A DNA stretch of 64,000 nucleotides, from assembly GCF_000263195.1 (NCBI RefSeq), contig NC_018748.1:2666001-2730000 (forward strand), in the 5' to 3' direction. The notes below the pieces were generated by a model. That model saw only the letters and a program-made list of their open reading frames with translations. It did not search any database and was not told the DNA's origin. Below, piece by piece: positions 46,162 to 55,277 of the stretch (its first letter is position 1; every line of letters starts with the position of its first letter). The stretch comes from Emticicia oligotrophica DSM 17448 (GTDB taxonomy: Bacteria; Bacteroidota; Bacteroidia; Cytophagales; Spirosomataceae). The translations under genes were made by a program, and so were the position numbers.

Positions 46162-46189
46162 GTAGAGACGTTTCATGAAACGTCTCTAC
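46162..46189. repeat. Perfect 28-bp GTAGAGAC...GTCTCTAC palindrome between permease copies 5 and 6
   Basis: GTAGAGACGTTTCA followed by its exact reverse complement, just after the stop of copy 5. It is the best-preserved member of the family in this window. Confidence 0.85.
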
Positions 46190-46205
46190 AAATCACCATA
46201 AAATT

Positions 46206-48632
46206 ATGATACGCAATTACCTAAAAATCGCTGTTAGAAATTTGTTGAAAAACAAATCTTACGCACTTATCAATATCGTAGGTTTATCGGTAGCTTTTGG
46301 AGCTGCCATTTTGTTATTTCTTACCGCTCATTTCGAATTTTCTTTCGATAATTTCCACACTAATAAAGAGCGTATTTATAAAGTTTTTTATAAGCTAAAC
46401 TTGGCAGAAAAACAACAAATGGGTACTTCTGTTCCTGCACCACTGCGTGGGGCATTAGCTTCTGAGTTTAAGTCAGAAATCAAATACCTAACACGCATTA
46501 TGGATAGTGGCGTGCAGATAGTTCAAGGCGAAAAAACAATTGATAATGACCTAAATTATGTTGATGCCGACTTCTTGAAAATGTTTTCGTTTAAAATGCT
46601 AAAAGGCGACCCAAATACGGCTTTAAACGATTTACGTAGCATTGTAATTAATGAATCAACATCCAAGAAATTATTTGGCGATTCGGAGCCATTAGGCCAA
46701 ACACTTAAGCTGAATTTTGGTGAAAAAATGGAGGCTTTTATTGTAAGTGGAGTAATTGCCGATGCCCCCGAAAATTCAAGTGTTGAAAGTGAAATGATGC
46801 TTAGGTTTGAAAATAATCCGTCCTACCATGATTTGAAAGATGGATGGAATAACCAAAATCACCAACTCTATGTACAACTAGCGGATAATATTACACACGA
46901 TAACTTTGAAAAAAGACTTAAACCTTTCACTCGTAAATATTATAAAACCTCGATTGAGCAAATTCTGAAAGAAGGAGGAAAACCCGATGAACGAGGCGAA
47001 GTTTTTAGTATAAGACTTATGCCTTTATTAGAAGAGCATTTTATAAAAAACTTGGGCGGAATACAGGTTTTAGATAAAACCTACCCATATATGTTGTTGA
47101 TTATTAGTGTATTGGTAGTTTTGGTAGCTTGTATCAATTTTATTAATTTATCAATTGCTCGTTCGCTCGAACGTGCCAAAGAAGTAGGCATGCGAAAAGC
47201 TTTAGGGGCGGTAAAAAATCAGATTCTAGCTCAGTTTTGGGGTGAGGCTTTTATTTTATGTATCATTGGTTTTACGATAGGAGGGGTATTGGCCGTAACT
47301 CTGATGCCAAGCTATAATTCTATTTTTCAGAGTTTTATTTCTTTTAAAAGTCTGCTTAACCCTTGGGTAGCGGTTTTATTGTTGGCGAGTTTCCTAATTG
47401 TTACACTCGTTGCTGGAGGTTACCCAGCATTAATTGTTACAAAATTCAACATTATTGAAGTTTTAAAAGGAAAAGTAAAGGTGAGTACACGCTCAGGTGG
47501 ACTAAGAAATACTCTAATTATTGTCCAATTTAGTATTGCTACCTTGCTTATTAGCAGCACTTTGATTGTTTGGAAACAAATTGATTATTTAAGAAATAAA
47601 CCTTTAGGTTTTGATGAAAGTCAAGTAATTAGTATTCCCGTTGGACATGAAGTTCAAGGTACAAAAATGCTTGAATTTATGAGAAATAAGCTGGCCAATT
47701 ATCCACAAATTCAGAGTATTACTGCCGCCGATATTAATATTGGCAGAGGAAAAGATAATTCGATGTCGCACTCGGGTTATGGGTTTGAAATGGAAGGAAA
47801 AACTTATCATACCAATGGACTAAACGTTGATTATGATTACATCAAAACACTTGGGCTAAGCCTCACGAATGGACGTGATTTTTCAAGAGAATTTCAATCT
47901 GATAAATCAAGAAGTATTGTTGTAAATGAGTCTATGGTGAAACAGTTAGGCTTCAAGAATCCAATCGGGAAAAATATCCCAATTGGTGATAGTTTAGGCC
48001 GAACTATTGTGGGCGTGGTGAAAGATTATCATTTCGAATCACTAAAAAATAAAATCGAATCTATGACCTTCTTCCTGCAAGGCGATTTTGGCTATAGTTA
48101 TATTTTTGTCAAATTAGCTCCGCAGGCATCGCCCAAAGAAACAATGGATTTATTAGCAAAAGCCTACAAAGAAATCGCTCCTAAATCGGTATTTCAAGCT
48201 TCGTTTTTAGATGAAAACACTAACAATCTTTATAGAAAAGAGGAGCGTTTTTCTCAAATTATTATGAGTGCTGCAGCCTTAGCTATTTTATTATCTTGTA
48301 TGGGTTTATTTGCCATTGCTTTAATGATGATTGCCCAACGTACCAAAGAGATTGGTATTCGAAAAGTATTAGGAGCGAGTATCCCAAGTTTAGTGCTTTT
48401 ACTTTCTAAAGATTTCTTGGTTTTGGTTTCAATTGCTATAATGATAGCCTCTCCAATTGCTTATTATCTCATGGAAAAATGGCTAACAGATTTTGTCTAT
48501 CGCATTAATATTGGCTGGAATGTATTTTTAATGGCAGGTCTAACTGCTGTCGTAATTGCCTTATTGACAGTTAGTTATCAGGCAGTAAAAGCGGCTTTGA
48601 TGAATCCTGTAAATAGTTTGCAAAATGAATAG
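46206..48632 (+). CDS. FtsX/MacB-type ABC permease, array copy 6
   Basis: This 808-residue paralogue starts MIRNYLKIAVRNLLKNKSYALINIVGLSVAFGAA. The FDNFHTNKERIYKVF block follows the first helix. Coupling motifs are EVGMRKA at 326-332 (alanine at the last place) and EIGIRKV at 715-721. The tail reads MNPVNSLQNE, unlike the NPVKSLKTE of the other copies. Its last eight bases (ATGAATAG) contain the start codon of the methyltransferase gene, so the altered tail probably arose when the two genes became overlapped. Confidence 0.93.
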   Translation: MIRNYLKIAVRNLLKNKSYALINIVGLSVAFGAAILLFLTAHFEFSFDNFHTNKERIYKVFYKLNLAEKQQMGTSVPAPLRGALASEFKSEIKYLTRIMDSGVQIVQGEKTIDNDLNYVDADFLKMFSFKMLKGDPNTALNDLRSIVINESTSKKLFGDSEPLGQTLKLNFGEKMEAFIVSGVIADAPENSSVESEMMLRFENNPSYHDLKDGWNNQNHQLYVQLADNITHDNFEKRLKPFTRKYYKTSIEQILKEGGKPDERGEVFSIRLMPLLEEHFIKNLGGIQVLDKTYPYMLLIISVLVVLVACINFINLSIARSLERAKEVGMRKALGAVKNQILAQFWGEAFILCIIGFTIGGVLAVTLMPSYNSIFQSFISFKSLLNPWVAVLLLASFLIVTLVAGGYPALIVTKFNIIEVLKGKVKVSTRSGGLRNTLIIVQFSIATLLISSTLIVWKQIDYLRNKPLGFDESQVISIPVGHEVQGTKMLEFMRNKLANYPQIQSITAADINIGRGKDNSMSHSGYGFEMEGKTYHTNGLNVDYDYIKTLGLSLTNGRDFSREFQSDKSRSIVVNESMVKQLGFKNPIGKNIPIGDSLGRTIVGVVKDYHFESLKNKIESMTFFLQGDFGYSYIFVKLAPQASPKETMDLLAKAYKEIAPKSVFQASFLDENTNNLYRKEERFSQIIMSAAALAILLSCMGLFAIALMMIAQRTKEIGIRKVLGASIPSLVLLLSKDFLVLVSIAIMIASPIAYYLMEKWLTDFVYRINIGWNVFLMAGLTAVVIALLTVSYQAVKAALMNPVNSLQNE

Positions 48633-49215
48633 AGAATCATATAATAAAATTGCCGAAATATGGGCTGAGCATAGGCATAGTTCATTTGTGAGCCAGATTA
48701 TTGTAGATTTTGCAGAAAAGTTAAGTCTGAATGCTAAAGTATTAGATATAGGATGTGGAACTGGTATGCCTGTGGCAGGTTATTTAGCTTCAAAAGGCTT
48801 GCTTGTAACTGGTATTGATTTCGCCGAAAAAATGATAGAAATAGCTCAAAGTCAACAGATTCCCCAAACTCAATTTCTTGTTTCTGATTTTTTCGACTTC
48901 GAAACCAAGGAAACATTTGATGGTATTTTAGCTTGGGATTCGTTCTTCCATTTTCCAAAAGAAAAGCAAGCAATGATTTACCCTAAAGTGGCTCGATTAC
49001 TCAATTCTGGCGGATATTTACTTTTTACCCACGGTGATGATGATGGCGAGCATACAAATCCAATGATGGGCGAGGAGTTTTATTACAGTGCTATTTTGAA
49101 AGAAGATATTATACAATTACTTGAGGCTAATGGATGCGAAGTTATTGATATGATAAAAGATTACCGAGAAAAAGACACACATCGAGGTTTGGTAGTTTTA
49201 GCACAGAAGAAATAA
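48625..49215 (+). CDS. Class I SAM-dependent methyltransferase inside the permease array
   Basis: This 196-residue methyltransferase has motif I VLDIGCGTGMP at 39-49, an acidic residue at the end of strand 2 (VTGIDFAEKMIEIA), then FLVSDFFDF and FDGILAWDSFFHFPKEKQ (motifs II and III). It is complete and short, like ubiquinone/biotin-type small-molecule methyltransferases, with no membrane segment. It overlaps the sixth permease gene by eight bases and is followed 14 bases later by the seventh, so it is embedded in the operon and translationally coupled. It could modify the exported molecule or be a passenger. The target cannot be named from sequence. Confidence 0.9.
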   Translation: MNRESYNKIAEIWAEHRHSSFVSQIIVDFAEKLSLNAKVLDIGCGTGMPVAGYLASKGLLVTGIDFAEKMIEIAQSQQIPQTQFLVSDFFDFETKETFDGILAWDSFFHFPKEKQAMIYPKVARLLNSGGYLLFTHGDDDGEHTNPMMGEEFYYSAILKEDIIQLLEANGCEVIDMIKDYREKDTHRGLVVLAQKK

Positions 49216-49229
49216 ACTTAAATTAAACG

Positions 49230-51596
49230 ATGATTCGTAATTACTTAAAAGTAGCGATTAGAAACCTTTGGAAAAATAAGCTTTTCTCCTTTATCAATAT
49301 TATGGGGTTAGGTTTAGCCATTCCATTTGCTTTGATGGCATTAATGCAGCTTCAAGGAGCATTTGAATTTGATAATTTTCATCCTAATTCTGAGCGAATT
49401 TATAGAATTATTACCGATGAAAAAAATCAAGAAAATGGCACGCAACACTATGCTTCTTCTCCATATTTATTAGCCGATAATCTTCGAAACAATTATGCTT
49501 CAGTTGAGAAAGCCACGAAAGTTGTTCGTGAATTTGGCTGGGAGCTAAATAATCAATTAAAAAATATTCGGGTAAACACGATTTATATTGAGCCTTCTTT
49601 CTTTGATATTTTTGGATTTAGGCTAGCCAAAGGTTCAATACCAATGGAGCCTAATAGTTTGATTTTAAGTCATGAAACGGCTGTCAAGTTTTTTAATGAT
49701 AGTAATCCAATTGGGCAGTTTCTCTCGCATCCAACCTATGGAAGTTTTAAAATCACAGGTGTTTTGAAACCTTTCAAAAGAGGTACACAATTTCGGAGTG
49801 ATGTGATGGTTTCGATGGCTACTTATGAGAAACTTAATGCCGAGCAGTTAAAGCCAACTTCATGGGAAAGATTAGAAACACACACTTTTGTGCGACTTTC
49901 TCCCAATGCCTCAACTCAAGCTTTAGATGTAGCTTTGAATGAGATTGCTAAGAAAACCAATACTTTAATTAGTAAGGCCCAAAAGAGCAATACTTTTCGT
50001 AAACAAAAGTTAGTGGATATCTCGCCAAGTACAGAAAAACTCCGTAATAATCCTTATGTAGAAGATATGCAGGATATTTATTTCAACTTTACTATTCCAC
50101 TCATGATTTTATTATTGGCTGGGTTTAATTATACAAATCTGACTTTAGCGAGGTCATTGAGCCGCTCGAAAGAGGTAGGAGTAAGAAAAGTAATGGGAGC
50201 ATTCAGAAGCCAATTAATCACACAATTTATCGCCGAGGCTATCGTGATTGCTTTTTTATCACTTTTTGTTGGTGTTATCATTTTACAAATTATAAAATCA
50301 TCTATACACGTCAATTGGGTAACTTGGGAAGTAGAAAACCAGACTAAGATTTGGGTACTTTTCATTGTATTTGCTTTATTTTTAGGAATTTTAGCAGGTA
50401 GCTTACCTGCTTGGATTTTATCGAGTTTTCAGCCTGTAAAAGTTCTTAAAGGGAATGTTTTACCCGCTAGTTTCGGAAAAATAGGTTTTCGAAAGGTATT
50501 GGTTGTCATTCAGTTTGTGGCTTCGCTGGGGTTCATTTTTCAAATTGGGCATCTTTATAATCAGTTTGAATATATGGCAACAGAAAATGAGAATTTTAAT
50601 CGGAAAGGAATTTTTAACATTTCTCTTACCGCTCATAATTATGCTTTATTAGCGAATGAAGTAGCAACAAATAAGGATGTAGAAAAAATAGGATTTGTGT
50701 CGGTACCTTTTGGTGGAATCTCGACCGAATATGCAATCAAAGCAAAAGATAAAAGTGAAAATATCGCTTCATATTATTATGCCGCCGATGCCAATTTTAT
50801 TGAAAATATGGGTTTAAATATTCTGGCGGGTACAAATCTACCCAAAACAGAATCAGATACAGCAACCAACTTTGTATTGCTCAATGAACAAGCACTTAAA
50901 CGCCTACATTTAGGTACTCCACAAGAAGCCATCGGAAAAGCTATTTATCTTAATAATTCATCCAATGCTTCGCAAATAGTGGGTATAGTGAAAGACTTTT
51001 GTCATTTTAATTATCAATTTGAAAAGCAGCCAGTGGTATTTCAATATAATCCTGCTCAGTTTCATGTAATGGTTGTTAAAACTAATATTAATACATCCAA
51101 AACTGACTTTTTGTCTGATATTCAGCGTATCTGGAAGAAACAAAATCCATATCAACAATTAAGTTACTCATGGTTTGAGCAAGAACTTTACGAACGTTAT
51201 TATCCAGCCGAAGATATGAAAATGATGGGTATGGCAGCACTCGTAATCATCGTCATTGCGGTTATGGGTTTGTTGGGTATGGTGAATTACAGTACAGAGA
51301 AACGTACTAAAGAAATCGGAATTAGAAAAGTAATGGGGGCATCGGTTGGAGAAATTGTGCGAATACTTTCTTGGAGTTTCATGAAACTCCTTATTTGGGC
51401 TGGAATCATAGCTATTCCGATTGGTTTTGCTGAAAGCTTGGTTTTAGACAATTTATTTACCTTTTATGCTGGACTCAATATTGGTTTAATGACTATCTTT
51501 TTTATCTGTATTTTCTGTATTGCGGGCAGTACGATTGCATATTACGCTATCCGAACAGCGAATCTAAATCCAGTGAAAACTTTGAGGACGGAATAA
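49230..51596 (+). CDS. FtsX/MacB-type ABC permease, array copy 7
   Basis: This 788-residue paralogue is the shortest and most divergent. It starts MIRNYLKVAIRNLWKNKLFSFINIMGLGLAIPFALMALMQL, with FDNFHPNSERIYRI after the first helix. Coupling motifs are EVGVRKV at 315-321 and EIGIRKV at 695-701. The second FtsX domain continues ILSWSFMKLLIWAGIIAIPIGFAESLVLDNL in place of the LLSKDFLKL... pattern. It ends LNPVKTLRTE. It is the last gene of the array; a strong terminator follows 25 bases after the stop codon. Confidence 0.93.
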   Translation: MIRNYLKVAIRNLWKNKLFSFINIMGLGLAIPFALMALMQLQGAFEFDNFHPNSERIYRIITDEKNQENGTQHYASSPYLLADNLRNNYASVEKATKVVREFGWELNNQLKNIRVNTIYIEPSFFDIFGFRLAKGSIPMEPNSLILSHETAVKFFNDSNPIGQFLSHPTYGSFKITGVLKPFKRGTQFRSDVMVSMATYEKLNAEQLKPTSWERLETHTFVRLSPNASTQALDVALNEIAKKTNTLISKAQKSNTFRKQKLVDISPSTEKLRNNPYVEDMQDIYFNFTIPLMILLLAGFNYTNLTLARSLSRSKEVGVRKVMGAFRSQLITQFIAEAIVIAFLSLFVGVIILQIIKSSIHVNWVTWEVENQTKIWVLFIVFALFLGILAGSLPAWILSSFQPVKVLKGNVLPASFGKIGFRKVLVVIQFVASLGFIFQIGHLYNQFEYMATENENFNRKGIFNISLTAHNYALLANEVATNKDVEKIGFVSVPFGGISTEYAIKAKDKSENIASYYYAADANFIENMGLNILAGTNLPKTESDTATNFVLLNEQALKRLHLGTPQEAIGKAIYLNNSSNASQIVGIVKDFCHFNYQFEKQPVVFQYNPAQFHVMVVKTNINTSKTDFLSDIQRIWKKQNPYQQLSYSWFEQELYERYYPAEDMKMMGMAALVIIVIAVMGLLGMVNYSTEKRTKEIGIRKVMGASVGEIVRILSWSFMKLLIWAGIIAIPIGFAESLVLDNLFTFYAGLNIGLMTIFFICIFCIAGSTIAYYAIRTANLNPVKTLRTE

Positions 51597-51621
51597 TATT
51601 TTAGCTTGTTTCTAACCATTC

Positions 51622-51670
51622 TTGCGGAATGTATTAGCATATATACTGCGAATACATTCCGCAATTTTTT
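51622..51670 (+). terminator. Strong intrinsic terminator of the permease array
   Basis: A perfect 14-bp stem (TTGCGGAATGTATT / AATACATTCCGCAA) with a 15-base loop, followed by TTTTTT. No comparable terminator with a long perfect stem and T run lies between the adaptor gene and this point. Confidence 0.9.
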
Positions 51671-51828
51671 ATAAAACTATCTAAACAATTTTGTTATCAT
51701 TAATCGTTTTACAATTGAGAGGTTGTTTTTATTTTCTAAAATTATTGCTTTGGGCACAGTTTTTGAACAACTGAGCTTAAATGTACAATGCCCTAAAAGC
51801 GTTTATTTTAAATACGAATCAAAATTTT

Positions 51829-53082
51829 ATGGATATACTTGGGCTCATCAAAGACAAATTAACTGACTCAAACATTAAAAAAGTCAGTAATTTTTTGGGT
51901 GAACACCCCGATAATATTGGCTCTGCTCTGAATAGTTCTGTACCGATAGTTTTAGGCTGCATTATCAGAAGTGCATCTAATGATGAGGAAACTGGAAAGG
52001 TGATGGATGTTTTGAAAGATGGAGGGCATACAGGTGAAATATTAGATGATTTGCCAGTTTTATTAAATAATTTTGAGAAAACACAATTATTACTTACGAT
52101 TGGAACAAATATTTTTAATCACTTCACTGGTAATCAAGCGAATGGAATTGTTGAGAAATTATCGACATTTACAGGTATAAGAAAAACTTCTGCCTTCTCA
52201 TTGGTTGGTTTGGCTGCTCCACTTGTTTTAGGGGCATTAGGTAAGGTGGTAAGTAAGGAAGGATTAGGCGTGTCGGGTCTTTCTAAATTACTTAATGAGC
52301 AACGTGAAGCGGTATTTGTAGAAATACCTCCTGCCATTGCTAATCAATTGAATTTCAAAAGCTCTGAACCTTTAAAGCCAGTAATTAATAAAGAAGAAAA
52401 ATCTAAAGAGAATAAAAATAATAGTAAAGATGCAGGAAATCGTGGATTGGGTGCTTGGATTCCATGGATTTTAATTGGATTTGTATTTCTAGGCGGAGTT
52501 GCGTACTTTATGAAGTATCGACGTACCGTAAAACCAGTTGAGCCAGTAGTGAATAATACAGGATTATCAACAGAACCAGATTCAATAGCGATAGATACTA
52601 CATTTTCAAATATAGTACCTGTAGATACAGCAAGTAATCTTGAGCCTATATCAACGCCAAATACTGATATTCCTATTACAACAATTGAGTCTAAGGAAGT
52701 TGAAAAGGTGAAAAGAGTAGAGAAGGAAGTTGAAGAGCCCAAAAAAGAACAGAAGAAAGTAACTTTTGATCATATATCAGTTGAAGACCAATTAAAAAAT
52801 GCAAAATCTTGGATTGCATTAGCTACCGATTTTAAGAAGAATAGTGCAGAAGTAAGTGCTAAAACAGACTTAGAAGTTGTAGTGAAATTCTTGAAAGCTA
52901 ACCGAAAAGCAGTTGTAATTGTTGCGGGTGGTTCGCAAAGCTCGAAGGGCACATTAGGCGAAGACCGTGCTTATGCTGTAAGAGATGTATTAATCGAAAA
53001 AGGGGTAAACGAGGGGCAAATCGTTATTCAAAGCTCTTCAGTGAAAGAAGTTGATGCTAAGGTAGTAGTGAAAGTGAAGTAA
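51829..53082 (+). CDS. DUF937 membrane protein with OmpA-like C-terminal region
   Basis: This protein is 417 residues from the ATG at 51829. The DUF937 domain starts right there (MDILGLIKDKLTDSNIKKVSNFLGE), and an in-frame ATG at 51781 would add 16 residues of no clear character. The DUF937 domain (1-160) contains VPIVLGCIIRSA and LVGLAAPLVLGALGKVV. A basic/asparagine-rich linker is followed by one membrane helix (WIPWILIGFVFLGGVAYF, about 210-228), a Thr/Pro/Val-rich spacer (about 235-300) and a C-terminal region (about 315-417, ending in LGEDRAYAVRDVLIEKGVNEGQIVIQSS) that resembles an OmpA-type peptidoglycan-binding domain. The family has no assigned biochemical role. Topology suggests a cytoplasmic DUF937 part tethered to the cell wall. 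Confidence 0.8.
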   Translation: MDILGLIKDKLTDSNIKKVSNFLGEHPDNIGSALNSSVPIVLGCIIRSASNDEETGKVMDVLKDGGHTGEILDDLPVLLNNFEKTQLLLTIGTNIFNHFTGNQANGIVEKLSTFTGIRKTSAFSLVGLAAPLVLGALGKVVSKEGLGVSGLSKLLNEQREAVFVEIPPAIANQLNFKSSEPLKPVINKEEKSKENKNNSKDAGNRGLGAWIPWILIGFVFLGGVAYFMKYRRTVKPVEPVVNNTGLSTEPDSIAIDTTFSNIVPVDTASNLEPISTPNTDIPITTIESKEVEKVKRVEKEVEEPKKEQKKVTFDHISVEDQLKNAKSWIALATDFKKNSAEVSAKTDLEVVVKFLKANRKAVVIVAGGSQSSKGTLGEDRAYAVRDVLIEKGVNEGQIVIQSSSVKEVDAKVVVKVK

Positions 53083-53102
53083 TTTTATTGAAATAGATTT
53101 CT

Positions 53103-53135
53103 AACGTCGGCAAAGTTTCAAACCTTGCCGACGTT
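53103..53135. terminator. Bidirectional hairpin terminator
   Basis: An 11-bp perfect stem (AACGTCGGCAA / TTGCCGACGTT), followed by ATTTTTT on the plus side, lies between convergent stop codons at 53082 and 53141. Confidence 0.85.
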
Positions 53136-53140
53136 ATTTT

Positions 53141-54403
53141 TTAGGCGGCTAATTCTTTTAAAGCTGCTACAAATTTATCAAGTTCGGCAGTAGAAGTATA
53201 AACATTTGGCGTGATTCTACATCCATGAACGTTGGCATAATCAATGGCAACTGTCCAAACATTATATTTTGTCAGCAATGTTTTAGCTAAATCTGCTGGT
53301 TTCATTGTCTTGATGCCCACATTCGCAATGCCACAGGCTCTTTGTGCATCAGCAGGTGTATTAAGTAAGATATTAGGTAAATTTCTTACTTGTTTGGTCC
53401 AATATTCTTGAAGAAAGCGAAGACGTGCTTCTTTTCTTTCAATACCAATTTTCTGATGAAAGTCAATAGCATTACTAATGGTTAGGTCGGTGTGCACAGG
53501 ATGTGTGCCAGTATGATTTAGCTTTCTAATATCATCATCTTGATAACCCATATCGCCGAACATTTGCCAAAGCTTACTGATTTTATCTTTTTTTACATAT
53601 AAAATCCCTGCTCCAAGCGGTACACTTAGCCACTTATGAAGACTACTACCATAATAATCACAACCTAAATCACTGATTTTGTATTGAATTTGAGCGAAAG
53701 CATGAGCTCCATCAACCATAACCTCAACACCTTTGGCGTGTGCCATATCACAAATTTTCTTAATTGGTAAAATATGTCCTGTGATGTTTATCATGTGGCA
53801 TACCATTAAGAGACGAGTTTTTGGAGTAATAGCTTTTTCGTAAATTTCTACAATTTCTTCATCAGATTTTGGATGGTTCGGAATCGAAACGATTTTATTC
53901 ACAATACCATATCTACGAGCTTGTAATTTAAACATATCAAGCATGGCACCGTAGTCTTGCTCAGCCATCACCGCTTCATCTCCAGCTTTCCAATCAATTC
54001 CTGCAATGACTGTATCAAGCGATTCAGTTGTATTTCGAGTAATAATCAATTCTTCTACTGAGCAACCAGCAATTTCGGCTAATTTACGTCGAGCTTCGGC
54101 CTTATCATCAAATTGTCGTGTTCGCATATAATACGAAGCTTGGTAGTTTATTTCCTTCACATTAGCAATGAAAGCATTTAGTGTACTTTCTGGTGTAAAT
54201 GAATAATAGCCATTTTCGAGATTAATGTAATCAGGCTTGATTCGATAAGATTTCCTGATTTCTGACCAAAAATCTTCGTTTTGAGCTAATTCTTCGGCCG
54301 ATTGCTTAGATACTTTATTTAAAGAGCGGTCGATGTTTTTACCTAATACAGAGTAAGAAACACTGGTTGCTGTAAGGGTTTTTAAAAACTGGCGTTTGTT
54401 CAT
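53141..54403 (-). CDS. Class V aminotransferase-fold PLP enzyme, probably exported
   Basis: This 420-residue fold-type I PLP enzyme has an N-terminus MNKRQFLKTLTATSVSYSVLG with a KR pair and a hydrophobic stretch, looking like a degenerate Tat-type signal. A mature region from about 40 follows. The PLP lysine is K257 in SSLHKWLSVPLGAGILY, with D231 and H234 in MVDGAHAFAQ (cofactor-ring aspartate and stacking histidine). Relatives are annotated as isopenicillin-N epimerase-like or cysteine-desulfurase-like proteins, but no persulfide cysteine loop is evident. Substrate is unknown. It is followed upstream (62 bases) by the AlkD-like gene on the same strand, probably by chance. Confidence 0.88.
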   Translation of the reverse strand: MNKRQFLKTLTATSVSYSVLGKNIDRSLNKVSKQSAEELAQNEDFWSEIRKSYRIKPDYINLENGYYSFTPESTLNAFIANVKEINYQASYYMRTRQFDDKAEARRKLAEIAGCSVEELIITRNTTESLDTVIAGIDWKAGDEAVMAEQDYGAMLDMFKLQARRYGIVNKIVSIPNHPKSDEEIVEIYEKAITPKTRLLMVCHMINITGHILPIKKICDMAHAKGVEVMVDGAHAFAQIQYKISDLGCDYYGSSLHKWLSVPLGAGILYVKKDKISKLWQMFGDMGYQDDDIRKLNHTGTHPVHTDLTISNAIDFHQKIGIERKEARLRFLQEYWTKQVRNLPNILLNTPADAQRACGIANVGIKTMKPADLAKTLLTKYNVWTVAIDYANVHGCRITPNVYTSTAELDKFVAALKELAA

Positions 54404-54465
54404 AGGAAGTGTTGGGTATTTAGGGTTATTGTTTAGATAGTCTAATGGTATTTATAAAAAGATTT

Positions 54466-55167
54466 TTATTTCAAAGTCATAAAATATTTTTTCTGTTCAT
54501 CGGTCATTTTTTCAATGGCATAGCGAAGAGCTGTACGAGGAATTCGACCAATGTTTTTCTCCAGAAAAACCTCTACTTGCTGGTTCGCTCCTTTTTTCCA
54601 TGCTTCACGTAATGCCCACCCAACTGCCTTATGAATGAGGTCATGCTTGTGGGTAAGTAGAATTTCAGAGATTTTAAGCGTATCAAGAAATTGTTTTTTA
54701 TTAATGAAATAGAAAGTGGCAATAATGGCAATCCGTTGTGTCCATAAGTGATTTGTGCGTGCCATATCATATAATATACTTCGGTCTTTATCGAATAAAT
54801 ATAAGCCTACGATATCTCGAGCCGAGCAATCAACCAAATCCCAATTATTAATTCGATGCGTGTTATCTAAATAAAATTCATAGATTTTACTGCGTAAATC
54901 TTCAGATTTGGCTTTTTTCATTTGTTCCACCAAAATAATTAATGCTGCAAATCTATACTCATGAATTGGACTGTTGAGTAAATCTTGTAATTCTGAAAAA
55001 TTTAAAGAGTTGTATTTTTTACAAATGGTTCGTAAATCAGGATTTGATATGCCAATAAATATATCTCCTTCACCGTATTGCCCTTTGCCAGTTTTAAAAA
55101 ACCATGCTGAGGCTTGGGCTCTTTCTTCGGTAGCGATTGCTTTTAGGGCATCAGTAATGGAGGTCAT
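54466..55167 (-). CDS. DNA alkylation repair protein (AlkD-like)
   Basis: This 233-residue all-helical HEAT-like-repeat protein belongs to the AlkC/AlkD family of DNA glycosylases, which remove N3- and N7-alkylated purines without base flipping. Typical blocks are GISNPDLRTICKKY (about 39-52), HEYRFAALIILVEQMKKA (about 68-85), NNWDLVDCSARDIVGLYL (about 106-124), HLWTQRIAIIATFYFI (about 137-152) and LIHKAVGWALREAWKKG (about 175-192). The conserved aspartate in NWDLVD and tryptophan positions agree with AlkD. Length is normal. It is alone in function here; no other repair gene is near. Confidence 0.92.
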   Translation of the reverse strand: MTSITDALKAIATEERAQASAWFFKTGKGQYGEGDIFIGISNPDLRTICKKYNSLNFSELQDLLNSPIHEYRFAALIILVEQMKKAKSEDLRSKIYEFYLDNTHRINNWDLVDCSARDIVGLYLFDKDRSILYDMARTNHLWTQRIAIIATFYFINKKQFLDTLKISEILLTHKHDLIHKAVGWALREAWKKGANQQVEVFLEKNIGRIPRTALRYAIEKMTDEQKKYFMTLK

Positions 55168-55277
55168 TTTCTGTGATTAAAAGTATTTGAGGAAGTTTTA
55201 TGAACTGCTGCGAGCGAGATGCAAAATAGGATTTTTTTTATTGAAAAAGAAGCCAAAACCAAGGTTTTGAAAATAAG

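Noticed and set aside
43722-46189. CRISPR-like interpretation of the GTAGAGAC repeats
   Set aside because: Copies are 2.4 kb or more apart, are palindromes between genes, and have no regularly spaced spacers or cas genes.
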